Shown: in pieces, positions 47,017 through 56,807 of the stretch
How positions within the stretch are numbered: position 1 is the first letter of the stretch
Layout: every line of letters starts with the position of its first letter
Source of the DNA: an uncultured Oxalobacteraceae bacterium
GTDB taxonomy: Bacteria; Pseudomonadota; Gammaproteobacteria; Burkholderiales; Burkholderiaceae
Direction of reading: 5' to 3'
DNA length: 64,000 bases
Assembly: GCA_946480015.1 (NCBI GenBank)
Contig: CAMLIL010000019.1
Location: forward strand, 1 to 64,000
Program-made: the position numbers and the translations under genes
The notes under the pieces: model-generated
What the model was told of the DNA's origin: nothing
Seen by the model: the letters and a program-made list of their open reading frames with translations, nothing else
Databases searched by the model: none

Positions 47017-49299
47017 TTAATCGCCTTCCTTGTCGTCCAGGTCGGTATCGACATTGCGCGCCTGCGCCTCGTACAGGCGGAAATACGCGCCTTCGCGCGC
47101 CATCAGTTCGTCGTGGCTGCCCTCCTCCATCACCACGCCGCGGTCGAGCACGACCAGGCGGTCGGCCCGGTGCAGGGTCGACAGGCGGTGCGCGATGGCG
47201 ATCGTGGTGCGGCCCTGGACCAGGTTGTCGAGCGCCTTCTGGATTTCCTTTTCGGTTTCCGAGTCCACCGAGGAGGTGGCTTCGTCCATGATCAGGATGC
47301 GCGGATCGATCAGCAGCGCGCGCGCGATCGAGATGCGCTGGCGCTCGCCGCCGGACAAGCCCTGGCCGCGCTCGCCAACCATGGAATCGTAGCCCTGCGG
47401 CAGGCGCAGGATGAATTCGTGGGCGTGGGCGGCGCGGGCGGCGGCCATAATCTCCTGGCGGGTGGCATTCGGCTTGCCGTAGGCGATGTTCTCGGCGATG
47501 GTGCCGAAGAACAGGAAGGGCTCCTGCAGCACCAGGCCGATATTGCGGCGGTAGTCGGACACGGCGAAGGAGCGGATGTCCACGCCGTCGAGCAGGATGG
47601 CGCCTTCGGAGACGTCGTAGAAGCGGCAGATCAGGTTGACCAGGGTGCTCTTGCCCGAACCGCTGTGGCCGACCAGGCCGACGAATTCGCCGGCCTTGAT
47701 GTTGAGGCTGATGCCGCGGTTGACCGCCCGGTTGCCGTAGCGGAAACCCACTTCGCGCAGGTCGATATGGCCTTCGATCTTGTCCAGCTTGACCGGGTTG
47801 GCCGGCTCCGGCACGCTCGAGACGTGATCGAGGATATCGAAGATGCGCTTGGCGGCCGAGGCGGACTTTTGCGTGACCGAGACGATCCGGCTCATCGAAT
47901 CGAGGCGGCCGTAGAAGCGCGTGCTGTAGGTGATGAACAGGGTCAGCACGCCGACCGTGATGTTGCGGCTGGCGACCAGGTGGATGCCGAACACCCACAC
48001 CACCAGCAGGCCCAGCTCGGTCAGGAAGGACACTGTGGGCGAGAACAGCGACCAGACTTTATTCAGTTTGTCGTTGACGGCCAGGTTGTGCTTGTTGGCT
48101 TCGCGGAAGCGCACCGCTTCGCGCGCTTCCTGGGCGAAGGCCTTCACCACGCGGATGCCGGGAATAGTATCGGCCAGCACATTGGTCACTTCGCCCCAGA
48201 CCCGGTCGATCTTTTCGAAGCCGGTGCGCAGGCGGTCGCGCACGATGTGGATCATCCAGGCAATGAAAGGCAGGGGCACCAGGGTGATCACGGCCAGGGT
48301 CGGGTTGATCGAGCACAGGATCACGCCGGTCATGATGATCATCAGCACGTCGGAGGCGAAGTCGAGCAGGTGCAGCGACAGGAACACGCAGATGCGGTCC
48401 GAGCCGCTGCCGATGCGCGACATCAGGTCGCCGGTGCGCTTGCCGCCGAAAAACTCCAGCGATAGTTTCAGCAAGTGTTCGTAGGTGCTCGAGCGCAGGT
48501 CGGCGCCGATGCGTTCGGACACCAGCGCCAGCACATAGGTCTTGCCCCAGCCCAGCACCCAGGCCAGCACGGCCGAGCCAAGCAGGCCCAGCATATACAT
48601 CCACACCAGATGCTGGTCGACCGGCTGGCCGTTCTGGAACGGGATCAGCACATTGTCCATCAGCGGCATGGTCAGGTAGGGCGGAATCATGTGCGCCGCG
48701 GTGCTGGCGAGCATCAGGAAAAAGCCCAGTCCCAGCTGGAAGCGGTACGGCCCGGCGAAACGCCACAGGCGCAGCAGGGTCCAGGTCGAGGGCGGCGTGT
48801 ACAGCACCTTGGTGCAGATCGGACACTCTTCCTGGTCGGGTGCCAGCGGCGCCTTGCAACTGGGACAGACATCCTGTTCCGGCACCGGCACCGGCTGGCC
48901 GGACAGATGGCTTTGCAGCTGCTCGGCAAACGCGTCCAGCACGCGGATGGCCTGCAGGTTCTGGCCCAAGGTGAAGCGCCATTCGGCCAGCAGCGCGCGC
49001 TGGTCCTGCAATTGCAGGTGGCCGACGCCGGCGTGGTCGTGGTGGTGCAGGTTCAGGCCGGCCTGGAACGGCCAGCTGTGCCACTCGCTCTCGCCGGGCG
49101 CGCGCGCCAGCAGGCGGCGCTGGGTGACCATCACGATGCCCCGGGTAAAGCGCAAGCGCGCATCCAGGTCAACCTCCACGCTGGCAAGAACGTTTTCCCC
49201 GGGAGCAAGCTTGCTTTGCGCTTCCTCAAGCCAGTGGTCGGGAAGCGGCAACGGCAGCAGCACCGTGGTCGCTGAGGCAATCAATTGTTCAGTTGTCAT
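47017..49299 (-). CDS. Cyanophycin-associated ABC transporter (fused permease-ATPase) with zinc ribbon
   Basis: The 760-residue half-transporter has an N-terminal non-membrane domain (1-140), then a four-Cys zinc ribbon (Cys145, Cys148, Cys159, Cys162). A six-helix exporter domain (about 175-460) and an ATPase with Walker A GHSGSGKST, LSGGERQR and Walker B ILIMDEATSSVD follow. The architecture is that of a type IV (MsbA-like) exporter with an unusual cytosolic front module. It is divergent from cphA' and upstream of DUF1854. The substrate is unknown. Confidence 0.9.
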   Translation of the reverse strand: MTTEQLIASATTVLLPLPLPDHWLEEAQSKLAPGENVLASVEVDLDARLRFTRGIVMVTQRRLLARAPGESEWHSWPFQAGLNLHHHDHAGVGHLQLQDQRALLAEWRFTLGQNLQAIRVLDAFAEQLQSHLSGQPVPVPEQDVCPSCKAPLAPDQEECPICTKVLYTPPSTWTLLRLWRFAGPYRFQLGLGFFLMLASTAAHMIPPYLTMPLMDNVLIPFQNGQPVDQHLVWMYMLGLLGSAVLAWVLGWGKTYVLALVSERIGADLRSSTYEHLLKLSLEFFGGKRTGDLMSRIGSGSDRICVFLSLHLLDFASDVLMIIMTGVILCSINPTLAVITLVPLPFIAWMIHIVRDRLRTGFEKIDRVWGEVTNVLADTIPGIRVVKAFAQEAREAVRFREANKHNLAVNDKLNKVWSLFSPTVSFLTELGLLVVWVFGIHLVASRNITVGVLTLFITYSTRFYGRLDSMSRIVSVTQKSASAAKRIFDILDHVSSVPEPANPVKLDKIEGHIDLREVGFRYGNRAVNRGISLNIKAGEFVGLVGHSGSGKSTLVNLICRFYDVSEGAILLDGVDIRSFAVSDYRRNIGLVLQEPFLFFGTIAENIAYGKPNATRQEIMAAARAAHAHEFILRLPQGYDSMVGERGQGLSGGERQRISIARALLIDPRILIMDEATSSVDSETEKEIQKALDNLVQGRTTIAIAHRLSTLHRADRLVVLDRGVVMEEGSHDELMAREGAYFRLYEAQARNVDTDLDDKEGD

Positions 49300-49537
49300 C
49301 GTTTTGCGATTCTGGCTCTTGGCCTCGCTGCGTTCAGCTTTATGTTTGGAAATGATTGAGAAAATTCGGGGGAAGGTGCCAGTGCCGGGCGTTCGATTCG
49401 GGAAACCACACTGGCAGAAATCGGTTCAGCGCGGTAAGCTTCGTCTCAGCAAGTATACAACATGATGTGCTTCAAAAAGCCGAACCAGGGTGCTTGAGCG
49501 TGCACAAGGCAGGACCCTGTTATCAAGAAATTATTAA
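49300..49537. other. Divergent promoter region of the cyanophycin cluster
   Basis: This 238-base gap separates the ABC gene from cphA'. No palindrome or clear -10/-35 pair stood out. The ribosome site before cphA' is weak. Confidence 0.5.
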
Positions 49538-51715
49538 ATGACAAAGAAGAAAGACATCGGGATTGTGCGCACGACGCACCTGCGCGGTCCCAACATCTGG
49601 ACCTACCGTCCCGTGATCGAGGCTGTCCTCGACATCGGCGAGCTGGAAGACTTCCCCTCCAATAAGCTGCCCGGCCTGTACGAGCGGCTGGTGGAATGGC
49701 TGCCCGGCCTGGTGGTGCACCGCTGCGGCGTGGGCGAGCATGGCGGCTTCCTGGAGCGTCTGCGCGAAGGCACCTGGTCTGGTCATATTCTTGAGCACTT
49801 GGTTCTCGAACTGCAAAACCTGGCCGGCATGCGCACCGGTTTCGGCAAGACCCGCTCCACCGCCGACATCGGCGTGTACAAGATGGCTTTCCGTACGCGC
49901 GATCCGCAGGTCGGCATGGCCGCGCTGGAGGCCGGGCGGGCGCTGCTGATGGCGGCGATTAACGATACCCCCTACGATCTGGCCGCCACCGTCACCCGCC
50001 TGAAAGACATGGTCGACCAGCACTGCCTGGGACCGTCCACCGCCCACATCGTCGAAGCGGCCACCGACCGCAGGATTCCCGCCGTCCGCCTCACCGACGG
50101 CAATCTGGTGCAACTGGGCCACGGCTGCAGCCAGCGCCGCATCTGGACCGCTGAGACCGACCGCACCAGCGCGATTGCCGAGAGCATCGCCAGCGACAAG
50201 GACCTGACCAAGACGCTGCTGCAATCGTGCGGCGTGCCGGTGCCGGAAGGCGCGCTGGTGCGCAGCAGCGAAGAGGCGTGGGAAGAAGCCCAGGACATCG
50301 GCCTGCCGGTGGTGGTCAAGCCCTACGACGGCAACCACGGGCGCGGCGTGTCGCTCAACCTGATGACGCGGGAAGAAGTCGAGAAGGCCTACCACCTGGC
50401 CGCGCGCAAGGGCGACAGCCAGAGCGTGCTGGTGGAGCGCTACGTCACCGGCGACGAGCACCGCCTGCTGGTGGTCGGCACCCGCCTGGTGGCCGCCGCC
50501 AAGGGCGAATCGCTGTGGGTGACCGGCGACGGCAAATCGAACATCATCGAACTGGCCGACACCCAGATCAACATCGATCCGCGCCGCGGCACTACCGAAG
50601 ACGCGCCGCTGAACCTGATCGTGCCGCACGAAAGCGCCGAGATCATCCTGGAGCTGGAACGCCAGGGCATGACCGCGTTCTCGGTGCCACAGGACGGCCA
50701 GAAGGTGCTGATCCAGCTGAACGGCAACGTGGCCATCGACGTCACCGACCAGGTGCATCCGTCGGTGGCGCATGCCGCGACGCTGGCCGCGCGCATCGTC
50801 GGCCTGGACATCGCCGGCATCGATCTGGTGGCGCAGGACATTTCGCGCCCGCTCGAAGAGCAGCGCGCCGCCATCATCGAAGTCAATTCCAGTCCCGGCC
50901 TGCTGGCCCACATCAAACCGGCCTCGGGCGAAGCGCGCCCGGTCGGCAGCGCCATCATCGAACACCTGTTCGGGGCCGAGCACAATGGCCGCATTCCGAT
51001 CGTCGGCGTGACCGGCACCCAGGGCACCAGCCTGATCGCGCGCCTGACCGGCTGCCTGCTGCAGCTGGCCGGCCGCCACACCGGCATCGCCAGCGGCCAG
51101 GGCCTGTACCTGGACGGCCGCAAGCTGACGGCAAAAAGCGCCATGAACTGGGAAGACGGCCAGCGCCTGCTGATCAACCGCACCATCGAAGCGGCCGTGT
51201 TCGAAAGCGACGCGCGCATGATCCTCACCGACGGCCTGGCCTACGACAAATGCGCGGTCGGCGTGGTGACCGACCTCGAAGGCCACGATGGCCTGCACGA
51301 GTTCTACATCCGCGACGAGGACGCCATGGCCAACGTGGTGCGCACCCAGGTCGACGTGGTGCTCCCTGGCGGCTTTGCGGTCCTCAACGCGGCCAATCCG
51401 GCCGTGGCCGAGATGGCCGAACTGTGCGACGGCGGCGTGATCTTCTACGCCATCGACCCCGCTACGCCCACGCTGGCCAGCCAGCTGGAAGCGGGCGAAC
51501 GGGCCGTCACGGTGCGCAACGGTAAAATCGTGCTGTGCCACGGCGCCGCCGAGACTGTGCTGGTGTCGCTTACGTCGCTGCGCCCCGGCTGCGCGACCCA
51601 CCCGGACAGCGTACTGGCGGCCGTGGCGGCGGCCTGGGCGCTGGACGTGCCGGCCGAAATCATGTGCGCCGGCCTGCGCGCGTTCGATCCGCGCCCGAAA
51701 TCGGGTACGCGCTAG
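49538..51715 (+). CDS. Cyanophycin synthetase-like protein CphA' with a degenerate ligase P-loop
   Basis: The 725-residue protein has a CphA N-terminal domain (about 1-165), a complete-looking ATP-grasp domain (about 200-470; VVVKPYDGNHGRGV, IIEVNSSPGLLAH) and a Mur-ligase-like domain. The P-loop reads GVTGTQGTS instead of GTNGKTT, losing the catalytic Lys-Thr. The C-terminal Mur lobe is also shortened. Paired cphA'/cphA loci are known in Betaproteobacteria. It probably keeps only one of the two ligation activities, or helps CphA. Confidence 0.9.
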   Translation: MTKKKDIGIVRTTHLRGPNIWTYRPVIEAVLDIGELEDFPSNKLPGLYERLVEWLPGLVVHRCGVGEHGGFLERLREGTWSGHILEHLVLELQNLAGMRTGFGKTRSTADIGVYKMAFRTRDPQVGMAALEAGRALLMAAINDTPYDLAATVTRLKDMVDQHCLGPSTAHIVEAATDRRIPAVRLTDGNLVQLGHGCSQRRIWTAETDRTSAIAESIASDKDLTKTLLQSCGVPVPEGALVRSSEEAWEEAQDIGLPVVVKPYDGNHGRGVSLNLMTREEVEKAYHLAARKGDSQSVLVERYVTGDEHRLLVVGTRLVAAAKGESLWVTGDGKSNIIELADTQINIDPRRGTTEDAPLNLIVPHESAEIILELERQGMTAFSVPQDGQKVLIQLNGNVAIDVTDQVHPSVAHAATLAARIVGLDIAGIDLVAQDISRPLEEQRAAIIEVNSSPGLLAHIKPASGEARPVGSAIIEHLFGAEHNGRIPIVGVTGTQGTSLIARLTGCLLQLAGRHTGIASGQGLYLDGRKLTAKSAMNWEDGQRLLINRTIEAAVFESDARMILTDGLAYDKCAVGVVTDLEGHDGLHEFYIRDEDAMANVVRTQVDVVLPGGFAVLNAANPAVAEMAELCDGGVIFYAIDPATPTLASQLEAGERAVTVRNGKIVLCHGAAETVLVSLTSLRPGCATHPDSVLAAVAAAWALDVPAEIMCAGLRAFDPRPKSGTR

Positions 51716-51789
51716 CCGCAACGCCGAAACATATATATACCGGAGACGGCGCCAGCGGGCGCCGCTTCCACACTGAGGATTGAAGGTTT

Positions 51790-54360
51790 ATGGAAGTAAC
51801 TCGCGTACGCGCCCTGCGCGGCCCCAACCTGTGGAGCCACCACACGTCGGTCGAAGCCATCGTCACCTGCACCGAAGCGGAGCGCAGCATCGGCGCCCTG
51901 CCCGACTTCGAGGTGCGGCTGCGCGCGCGCTTTCCCGGGTTAAGCCCGCTGCAGCCGACCGGCCATGACGACAGCATCCCGATGGCGCACGTGCTGGAAC
52001 TGGCCGCGCTGGACCTGCAGGCGCAGGCGGGCTGCCCCGTCACCTTCAGCCGCACTACGCCGACGCCGGAAACCGATGTCTATCAGGTGGTGGTGGAATA
52101 CACCGAAGAAGCGGTCGGCCGCCTGGCGCTGGACCTGGCCGAGCAGCTGTGCCGCGCCGCGCTCAGCGATGCGCCCTTCGACCTGGGCGCCGCCCTGAAC
52201 CAGCTGCGCGACCTGGACGAAGACCTGCGCCTGGGACCATCGACCGGCGCCATCGTGCACGCCGCGCTGGAGCGCAACATCCCCTACCGCCGCCTGACCT
52301 CGGGCAGCCTGGTGGTGTTCGGCTGGGGCAGCAAGCAGCGCAAGATCCAGGCCGCCGAGATCGACCGTACCGGCGCGATCGCCGAAGCCATCGCCCAGGA
52401 TAAGGAACTGACCAAGCGCCTGCTGCATGCGGCCGGCGTGCCGGTGCCGCTGGGCCGCGTGGCCGTGGACCCGGACGACGCCTGGGCCGCGGCCCAGGAA
52501 ATCGGCATGCCGGTGGTGGTCAAGCCCAAGGACGGCAATCAGGGCAAGGGCGTCACCGTCAACATCACCACCCGCGAACAGCTCGATGCCGCCTTCGCCA
52601 GCGCGTCCGAGTTCCGCGACGATATCCTGGTCGAGCGCTACCTGCCCGGCGACGACTTCCGCCTGCTCGTCATCGGCAACAAGCTGGTGGCCGCCGCGCG
52701 GCGCGATCCGCCCATCGTGGTCGGCGACGGCAAGCACACCGTGCGCCAGCTGGTCGACCAGGTCAACCTCGATCCGCGCCGCGGCAACGGCCATGCGACC
52801 TCGCTGACCAAAATCCGCTTCGACGACATCGCCCTCGCCAGCCTGGCCAAGCAAGGCTACGTGGCCGACTCGGTGCCGCCCAAGGGCCAGCGCGTCATCC
52901 TGCGCAACAACGCCAACCTGTCCACCGGCGGCTCGGCCACCGACGTGACCGACGACGTGCATCCGGAAGTGGCGGCGCGCGCGGTGGCGGCGGCCGACAT
53001 GGTCGGGCTGGACATCTGCGGCGTCGACCTGGTGTGCGACAGCGTGCTGCGTCCGATCGAGGAACAGAACGGCGGCATCGTCGAAGTCAACGCCGCGCCG
53101 GGCCTGCGCATGCACCTGTCGCCTTCGTTCGGCAAGGGCCGCGACGTCGGCGAAGCGATCATCTCGACCCTGTTCAAGGATGGCGACGATGGCCGCATCC
53201 CGGTGGTGGCCGTTACCGGCACCAACGGCAAGACCACCACCGTGCGCCTGATCGCCCATCTGCTTACGGCGTCGGGCCTGCGCACCGGCATGACCAACAC
53301 CGACGGCGTCTACATCGAAGGGCGCCAGATCGACAGCGGCGACTGCAGCGGTCCGCGCAGCGCGCGCAACGTGCTGCTGCACCCCGACGTGGACGCTGCC
53401 GTATTCGAAACCGCGCGCGGCGGGCTGCTGCGCGAAGGCCTGGCCTTCGACCGCTGCAAGGTGGCGGTGGTGACCAACATCGGCGCGGGCGACCATCTGG
53501 GCCTGAACTACATCACCACGGTGGAAGACCTGGCGATATTGAAACGCGTGATCGTCCAGAACGTGGCCGATGGCGGCGTGGCCGTCCTCAACGCCGCCGA
53601 TCCGGTGGTGGTGACGATGGCCGACAACTGCCGCGGCTCGGTGACCTTCTTCGCCGCCGATCCCGAGCATCCGGTGATGGTGACCCACCGCGCCCAGGGC
53701 CAGCGCGCCGTGTTCGTGGAAGACGGCCATCTGGTGGCGGCGCAGGGCAAGAAGGTGCAGAAGATCCCGCTGTCGGACATTCCGATCACCCGCAACGGCA
53801 GCATCGGTTTCCAGGTCGAGAACGTCATGGCTTCGGTGGCTGCGGCCTGGGGCGTGGGCCTGGACTGGGACAGCGTGCGCGCCGGCCTGAAGTCCTTCGC
53901 CAACGAGAGCGACAACGCGCCCGGACGTTTTAACGTGTTCGACTACCGCGGCGCCACGGTGATCGCCGACTACGGCCACAATCCGGACGCCATGCAGGCG
54001 CTGGTGGCGGCGGTGCAGGCGATGCCGGCCAAGCGCCGCCTTGTTGTCATCAGCGGTGCCGGCGACCGGCGCGACGAAGACATCCGCCAGCAGACCCAGA
54101 TCCTGGGCGCGGCCTTCGACGACGTGCTGCTCTACCAGGACCAGTGCCAGCGCGGACGCGCCGACGGCGAAGTGGTGGCGCTGCTGCGCCAGGGCCTGGA
54201 AGGCGCCAGCCGCACCACCCACGTGGATGAAATCAATGGCGAGTTCATTGCCATCGACAAGGCGCTGGCGCGCCTGTCGCCGGGCGACCTGTGTCTGATC
54301 CTGATCGATCAGGTGGAAGACGCGCTGGCGCATATTGCAAAGAGGATTGCCGCAGCATAA
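51790..54360 (+). CDS. cphA: Cyanophycin synthetase CphA
   Basis: The 856-residue enzyme has an N-terminal domain, an ATP-grasp domain that adds aspartate (VVVKPKDGNQGKGVTVN, IVEVNAAPGLRMH) and a Mur-ligase domain that adds arginine. Its intact P-loop is VTGTNGKTT (about 474-482), followed by FETARGGLLREGL and a full C-terminal lobe (ADYGHNPDAMQALV). It makes multi-L-arginyl-poly-L-aspartate, a nitrogen reserve granule. It lies 74 bases after cphA', so one operon is likely. No cyanophycinase is in the window. Confidence 0.95.
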   Translation: MEVTRVRALRGPNLWSHHTSVEAIVTCTEAERSIGALPDFEVRLRARFPGLSPLQPTGHDDSIPMAHVLELAALDLQAQAGCPVTFSRTTPTPETDVYQVVVEYTEEAVGRLALDLAEQLCRAALSDAPFDLGAALNQLRDLDEDLRLGPSTGAIVHAALERNIPYRRLTSGSLVVFGWGSKQRKIQAAEIDRTGAIAEAIAQDKELTKRLLHAAGVPVPLGRVAVDPDDAWAAAQEIGMPVVVKPKDGNQGKGVTVNITTREQLDAAFASASEFRDDILVERYLPGDDFRLLVIGNKLVAAARRDPPIVVGDGKHTVRQLVDQVNLDPRRGNGHATSLTKIRFDDIALASLAKQGYVADSVPPKGQRVILRNNANLSTGGSATDVTDDVHPEVAARAVAAADMVGLDICGVDLVCDSVLRPIEEQNGGIVEVNAAPGLRMHLSPSFGKGRDVGEAIISTLFKDGDDGRIPVVAVTGTNGKTTTVRLIAHLLTASGLRTGMTNTDGVYIEGRQIDSGDCSGPRSARNVLLHPDVDAAVFETARGGLLREGLAFDRCKVAVVTNIGAGDHLGLNYITTVEDLAILKRVIVQNVADGGVAVLNAADPVVVTMADNCRGSVTFFAADPEHPVMVTHRAQGQRAVFVEDGHLVAAQGKKVQKIPLSDIPITRNGSIGFQVENVMASVAAAWGVGLDWDSVRAGLKSFANESDNAPGRFNVFDYRGATVIADYGHNPDAMQALVAAVQAMPAKRRLVVISGAGDRRDEDIRQQTQILGAAFDDVLLYQDQCQRGRADGEVVALLRQGLEGASRTTHVDEINGEFIAIDKALARLSPGDLCLILIDQVEDALAHIAKRIAAA

Positions 54361-54528
54361 GAACGGCGGTTAGCGACACGGCGTACTGTAACGCGGGGCA
54401 TGCGAGGGCTAGCCGCACCGCTTGACCGTGCCTGTCTGCGCGGCGGCTCCCTTCTCCAGCTGCGACCGTTCTTTCCCTGATGCGCGATGACTTGTCAATT
54501 TAACGCGACGACCAGGGTGCCGACCCAG

Positions 54529-55983
54529 CTATCGCAATCCAAATGGCAATATCTGGTCCGGAACTGGCGGTCTGCTGCTCAGAAGCGGCGTCCGCGATTC
54601 CATGCCGTGCCGAATGATGATGAGATTCACATTGTTTACCCGAGACTGCCGTCTCAGTTTCGGATCAGCCGACTTTAGCCGGACCCAGTGACTTTTCCCG
54701 ATGCAAGAATGTATGCCTGTGCACTGATGCCCGTCCAAGGATCCAATGGTGTCAATAATGCTCGACGTCCTGACGCTGAACGGGCGCGGCTTCAAGCGCA
54801 GCCGCTTGCTTAGTTCGATGAGGAGCAGCACGAGAAATCGGTTCAATGCGTAGGCACAACCTGGTGTTGGCTCGGCCATGATCCAGGTGATCGTTAAGTG
54901 ACCGTCAAGGAGCTCTTTGCGAAATAGCCTCAGGGCGACAACTTCAGCCTCAGCCTGGGTCCAATTCCGAACGAATCGCGCGACAAGTGCTTTCATCGAA
55001 ACGTGCCATCTGCCTTTCGCCACACCTAGTTCCCGGTCGCCTGCAGCCCAGCAGTAGGCACGGCGGCCGGTCTCTTCGGCGCTAATCAACTTTCGAAGTA
55101 TCTGCTCATCCGGCACCGCTCCGGGAAAGGTCTTCACCAGATCTTCGAGTCGCTGGTATAACTCGCGTCCAAACCAGGAAGTTGCGACCCGCTGGATGTC
55201 CTGCATTGCACCGTCTCCTCCGCCGGAAATGACGACTTTCGATATATTGCCCGGCAACGCTGCACCCGGCCACAGGTTGTCCACACCGCTCCAGAAGGCA
55301 GGGCCGATATAGGAGCTGGCGCATTTATCGACCGGCACCGTCACCCGCTCCTGGCCGATCCCCACACAGGACAGCAGTGCACCGAAGACACGGTACTTGG
55401 GCGCACCGTCTGGATGCCAGCGCCCGAAAACCTCAAGTTGTCCTTCTGGCCCGTGGCTTATGCGCAGCGTAGTTGCATCGAGCTCGTACAACAGGTCAAC
55501 CGATCCAAAAGGCGCCATGCCGTTTCGCGTGCGAATGAACGCTTTCCAAGATGTTCGCCAAATCGCTGCGAGCAGGGCACCTGACATCGGTTTGGGTTGC
55601 CGTAGCGGGCAACTGCCGACGATAGGAAACTTGCCAACTTTCCAGTGTTCGTACGGCCAGTCGTACTCGGTCGGGTCGATCCGGCGGATCTGACAGTTTG
55701 CAATTGCACCGAACTGAATCCGATCGAGTTCGACGACTGTCACGTTGACGCCGTGCGACGCTGCACGCATTGCCGCGTTCATGCCCGCTGCACCTGCGCC
55801 ATACACGAGCAGTGACCGGTCAGCAAGCAGTGACCGGTCAGGCCCGATTAATGAGCCGGAAACAAGTGCGTCGACAATAATGGTTGAACGAACCAGCTGA
55901 TCCCGGACGCTGGCCGGGCGGAGTCCGGCCAAGTCAAAGCAGCGGGGGGAGACCCGGTGCAATGCCAAAACGTTGGTTGCCAT
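54529..55983 (-). CDS. Unrecognised protein with a Rossmann dinucleotide-binding motif
   Basis: The 484-residue protein has LLVYGAGAAGMNAAMRAASHGVNVTVVELDR at about 57-88, an FAD/NAD(P)-binding beta-alpha-beta with acidic strand end. A second glycine-rich stretch, VVISGGGDGAMQD (about 250), recalls the NAD(P) half of a two-dinucleotide oxidoreductase. No closer family was recognised. Base composition is visibly more AT-rich than its neighbours. The C-terminal 60 residues look poorly conserved in style. It starts two bases after the small upstream gene ends, so the two form an operon. Confidence 0.7.
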   Translation of the reverse strand: MATNVLALHRVSPRCFDLAGLRPASVRDQLVRSTIIVDALVSGSLIGPDRSLLADRSLLVYGAGAAGMNAAMRAASHGVNVTVVELDRIQFGAIANCQIRRIDPTEYDWPYEHWKVGKFPIVGSCPLRQPKPMSGALLAAIWRTSWKAFIRTRNGMAPFGSVDLLYELDATTLRISHGPEGQLEVFGRWHPDGAPKYRVFGALLSCVGIGQERVTVPVDKCASSYIGPAFWSGVDNLWPGAALPGNISKVVISGGGDGAMQDIQRVATSWFGRELYQRLEDLVKTFPGAVPDEQILRKLISAEETGRRAYCWAAGDRELGVAKGRWHVSMKALVARFVRNWTQAEAEVVALRLFRKELLDGHLTITWIMAEPTPGCAYALNRFLVLLLIELSKRLRLKPRPFSVRTSSIIDTIGSLDGHQCTGIHSCIGKSHWVRLKSADPKLRRQSRVNNVNLIIIRHGMESRTPLLSSRPPVPDQILPFGLR

Positions 55984-55985
55984 GG

Positions 55986-56411
55986 CTACGCGTTGCCAAG
56001 TTTTTCCAACTCGTGCAACCCATCTACCCCTGCTCGTGCTGGTTTCAGGTGCTCCCGCGCCTTGGCCTGGGCATGGGCGAATTCATCCATCTTCTTGAGG
56101 CTTGCTTCCATTTGGACCACGCCGTAACGGTACTCGGCCAGCAAGTCATTGCCCACCACTTCCAGGTTGCAGTGCTCGCTAGGCTCGATGCTGATGCCTC
56201 TACTGATCCAGGCAGGATCCAAGGGACCAAGTGTGAACGCCACTTCGCGGGGGACGAGCACAATGCCACTCGAGGCATCATATGCCTGCATTGCGTCATA
56301 GAGATCCAATGCACCACGCTCGAAATCGTCTTTTGAGTCAACTAACGCGACTATTAGCCCGTCTTCAAGCAACAATGGTGATCCATGTCTGCCAATAAAA
56401 AGATTTGCCAT
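55986..56411 (-). CDS. Hypothetical protein, 141 residues, partner of the Rossmann protein
   Basis: The protein starts MANLFIGRHGSPLLLEDGLIVALVDSKDD and ends in a charged helical region (residues 95-135). It has no signal peptide or membrane segment and no family I recognise. It lies two bases from the downstream gene and shares its base composition, so the two probably arrived and act together. The ATG at 56411 follows a GGGGGA-like site. Confidence 0.65.
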   Translation of the reverse strand: MANLFIGRHGSPLLLEDGLIVALVDSKDDFERGALDLYDAMQAYDASSGIVLVPREVAFTLGPLDPAWISRGISIEPSEHCNLEVVGNDLLAEYRYGVVQMEASLKKMDEFAHAQAKAREHLKPARAGVDGLHELEKLGNA

Positions 56412-56807
56412 TTGATCCCCCTGCGGTTTCTTAGCTTGTTCTTACTCTTACGCTCACGGGCAGAACTACTCACTTTCACTTGGAGGCTGTTCATGATTTG
56501 ATTGGCAACCCTGAACAAAGTTCCCTAGCTGACGTCGTGCGGGCCGGTTTTTAACGCATGCAGCCTTCCCAATTTTCAACAGAAGTATCATCCGATGGAT
56601 AGTTTCCCACACGCAGGATATATATTACCGCCGCTTTTGGCGTCATCTCTTTTCAAGCCACGATTTCGAACGGCTTTTTAATCCTTTCCCGTAGTCCCCC
56701 AGCGCCGCAGTTGCCTGGAATGAGCGCCAAGCCAGCGATAGCCCCCTCGGCAGGCACAAGGCGGTAAAATGCTGCCTGCACACCGCACCGCCCCCGAAAA
56801 CACATCA
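56412..56807. other. Intergenic region between the two-gene island and mutS
   Basis: No gene was seen. The left half is AT-richer, like the island. GCGGTAAAAT at 56760-56769 offers a -10-like TAAAAT about 39 bases before the mutS start. Confidence 0.5.

Noticed and set aside
54361..56807. Prophage or integrative element
   Set aside because: No integrase, tRNA end, direct repeats or phage gene was found at the edges; kept only as a possible transferred pair.
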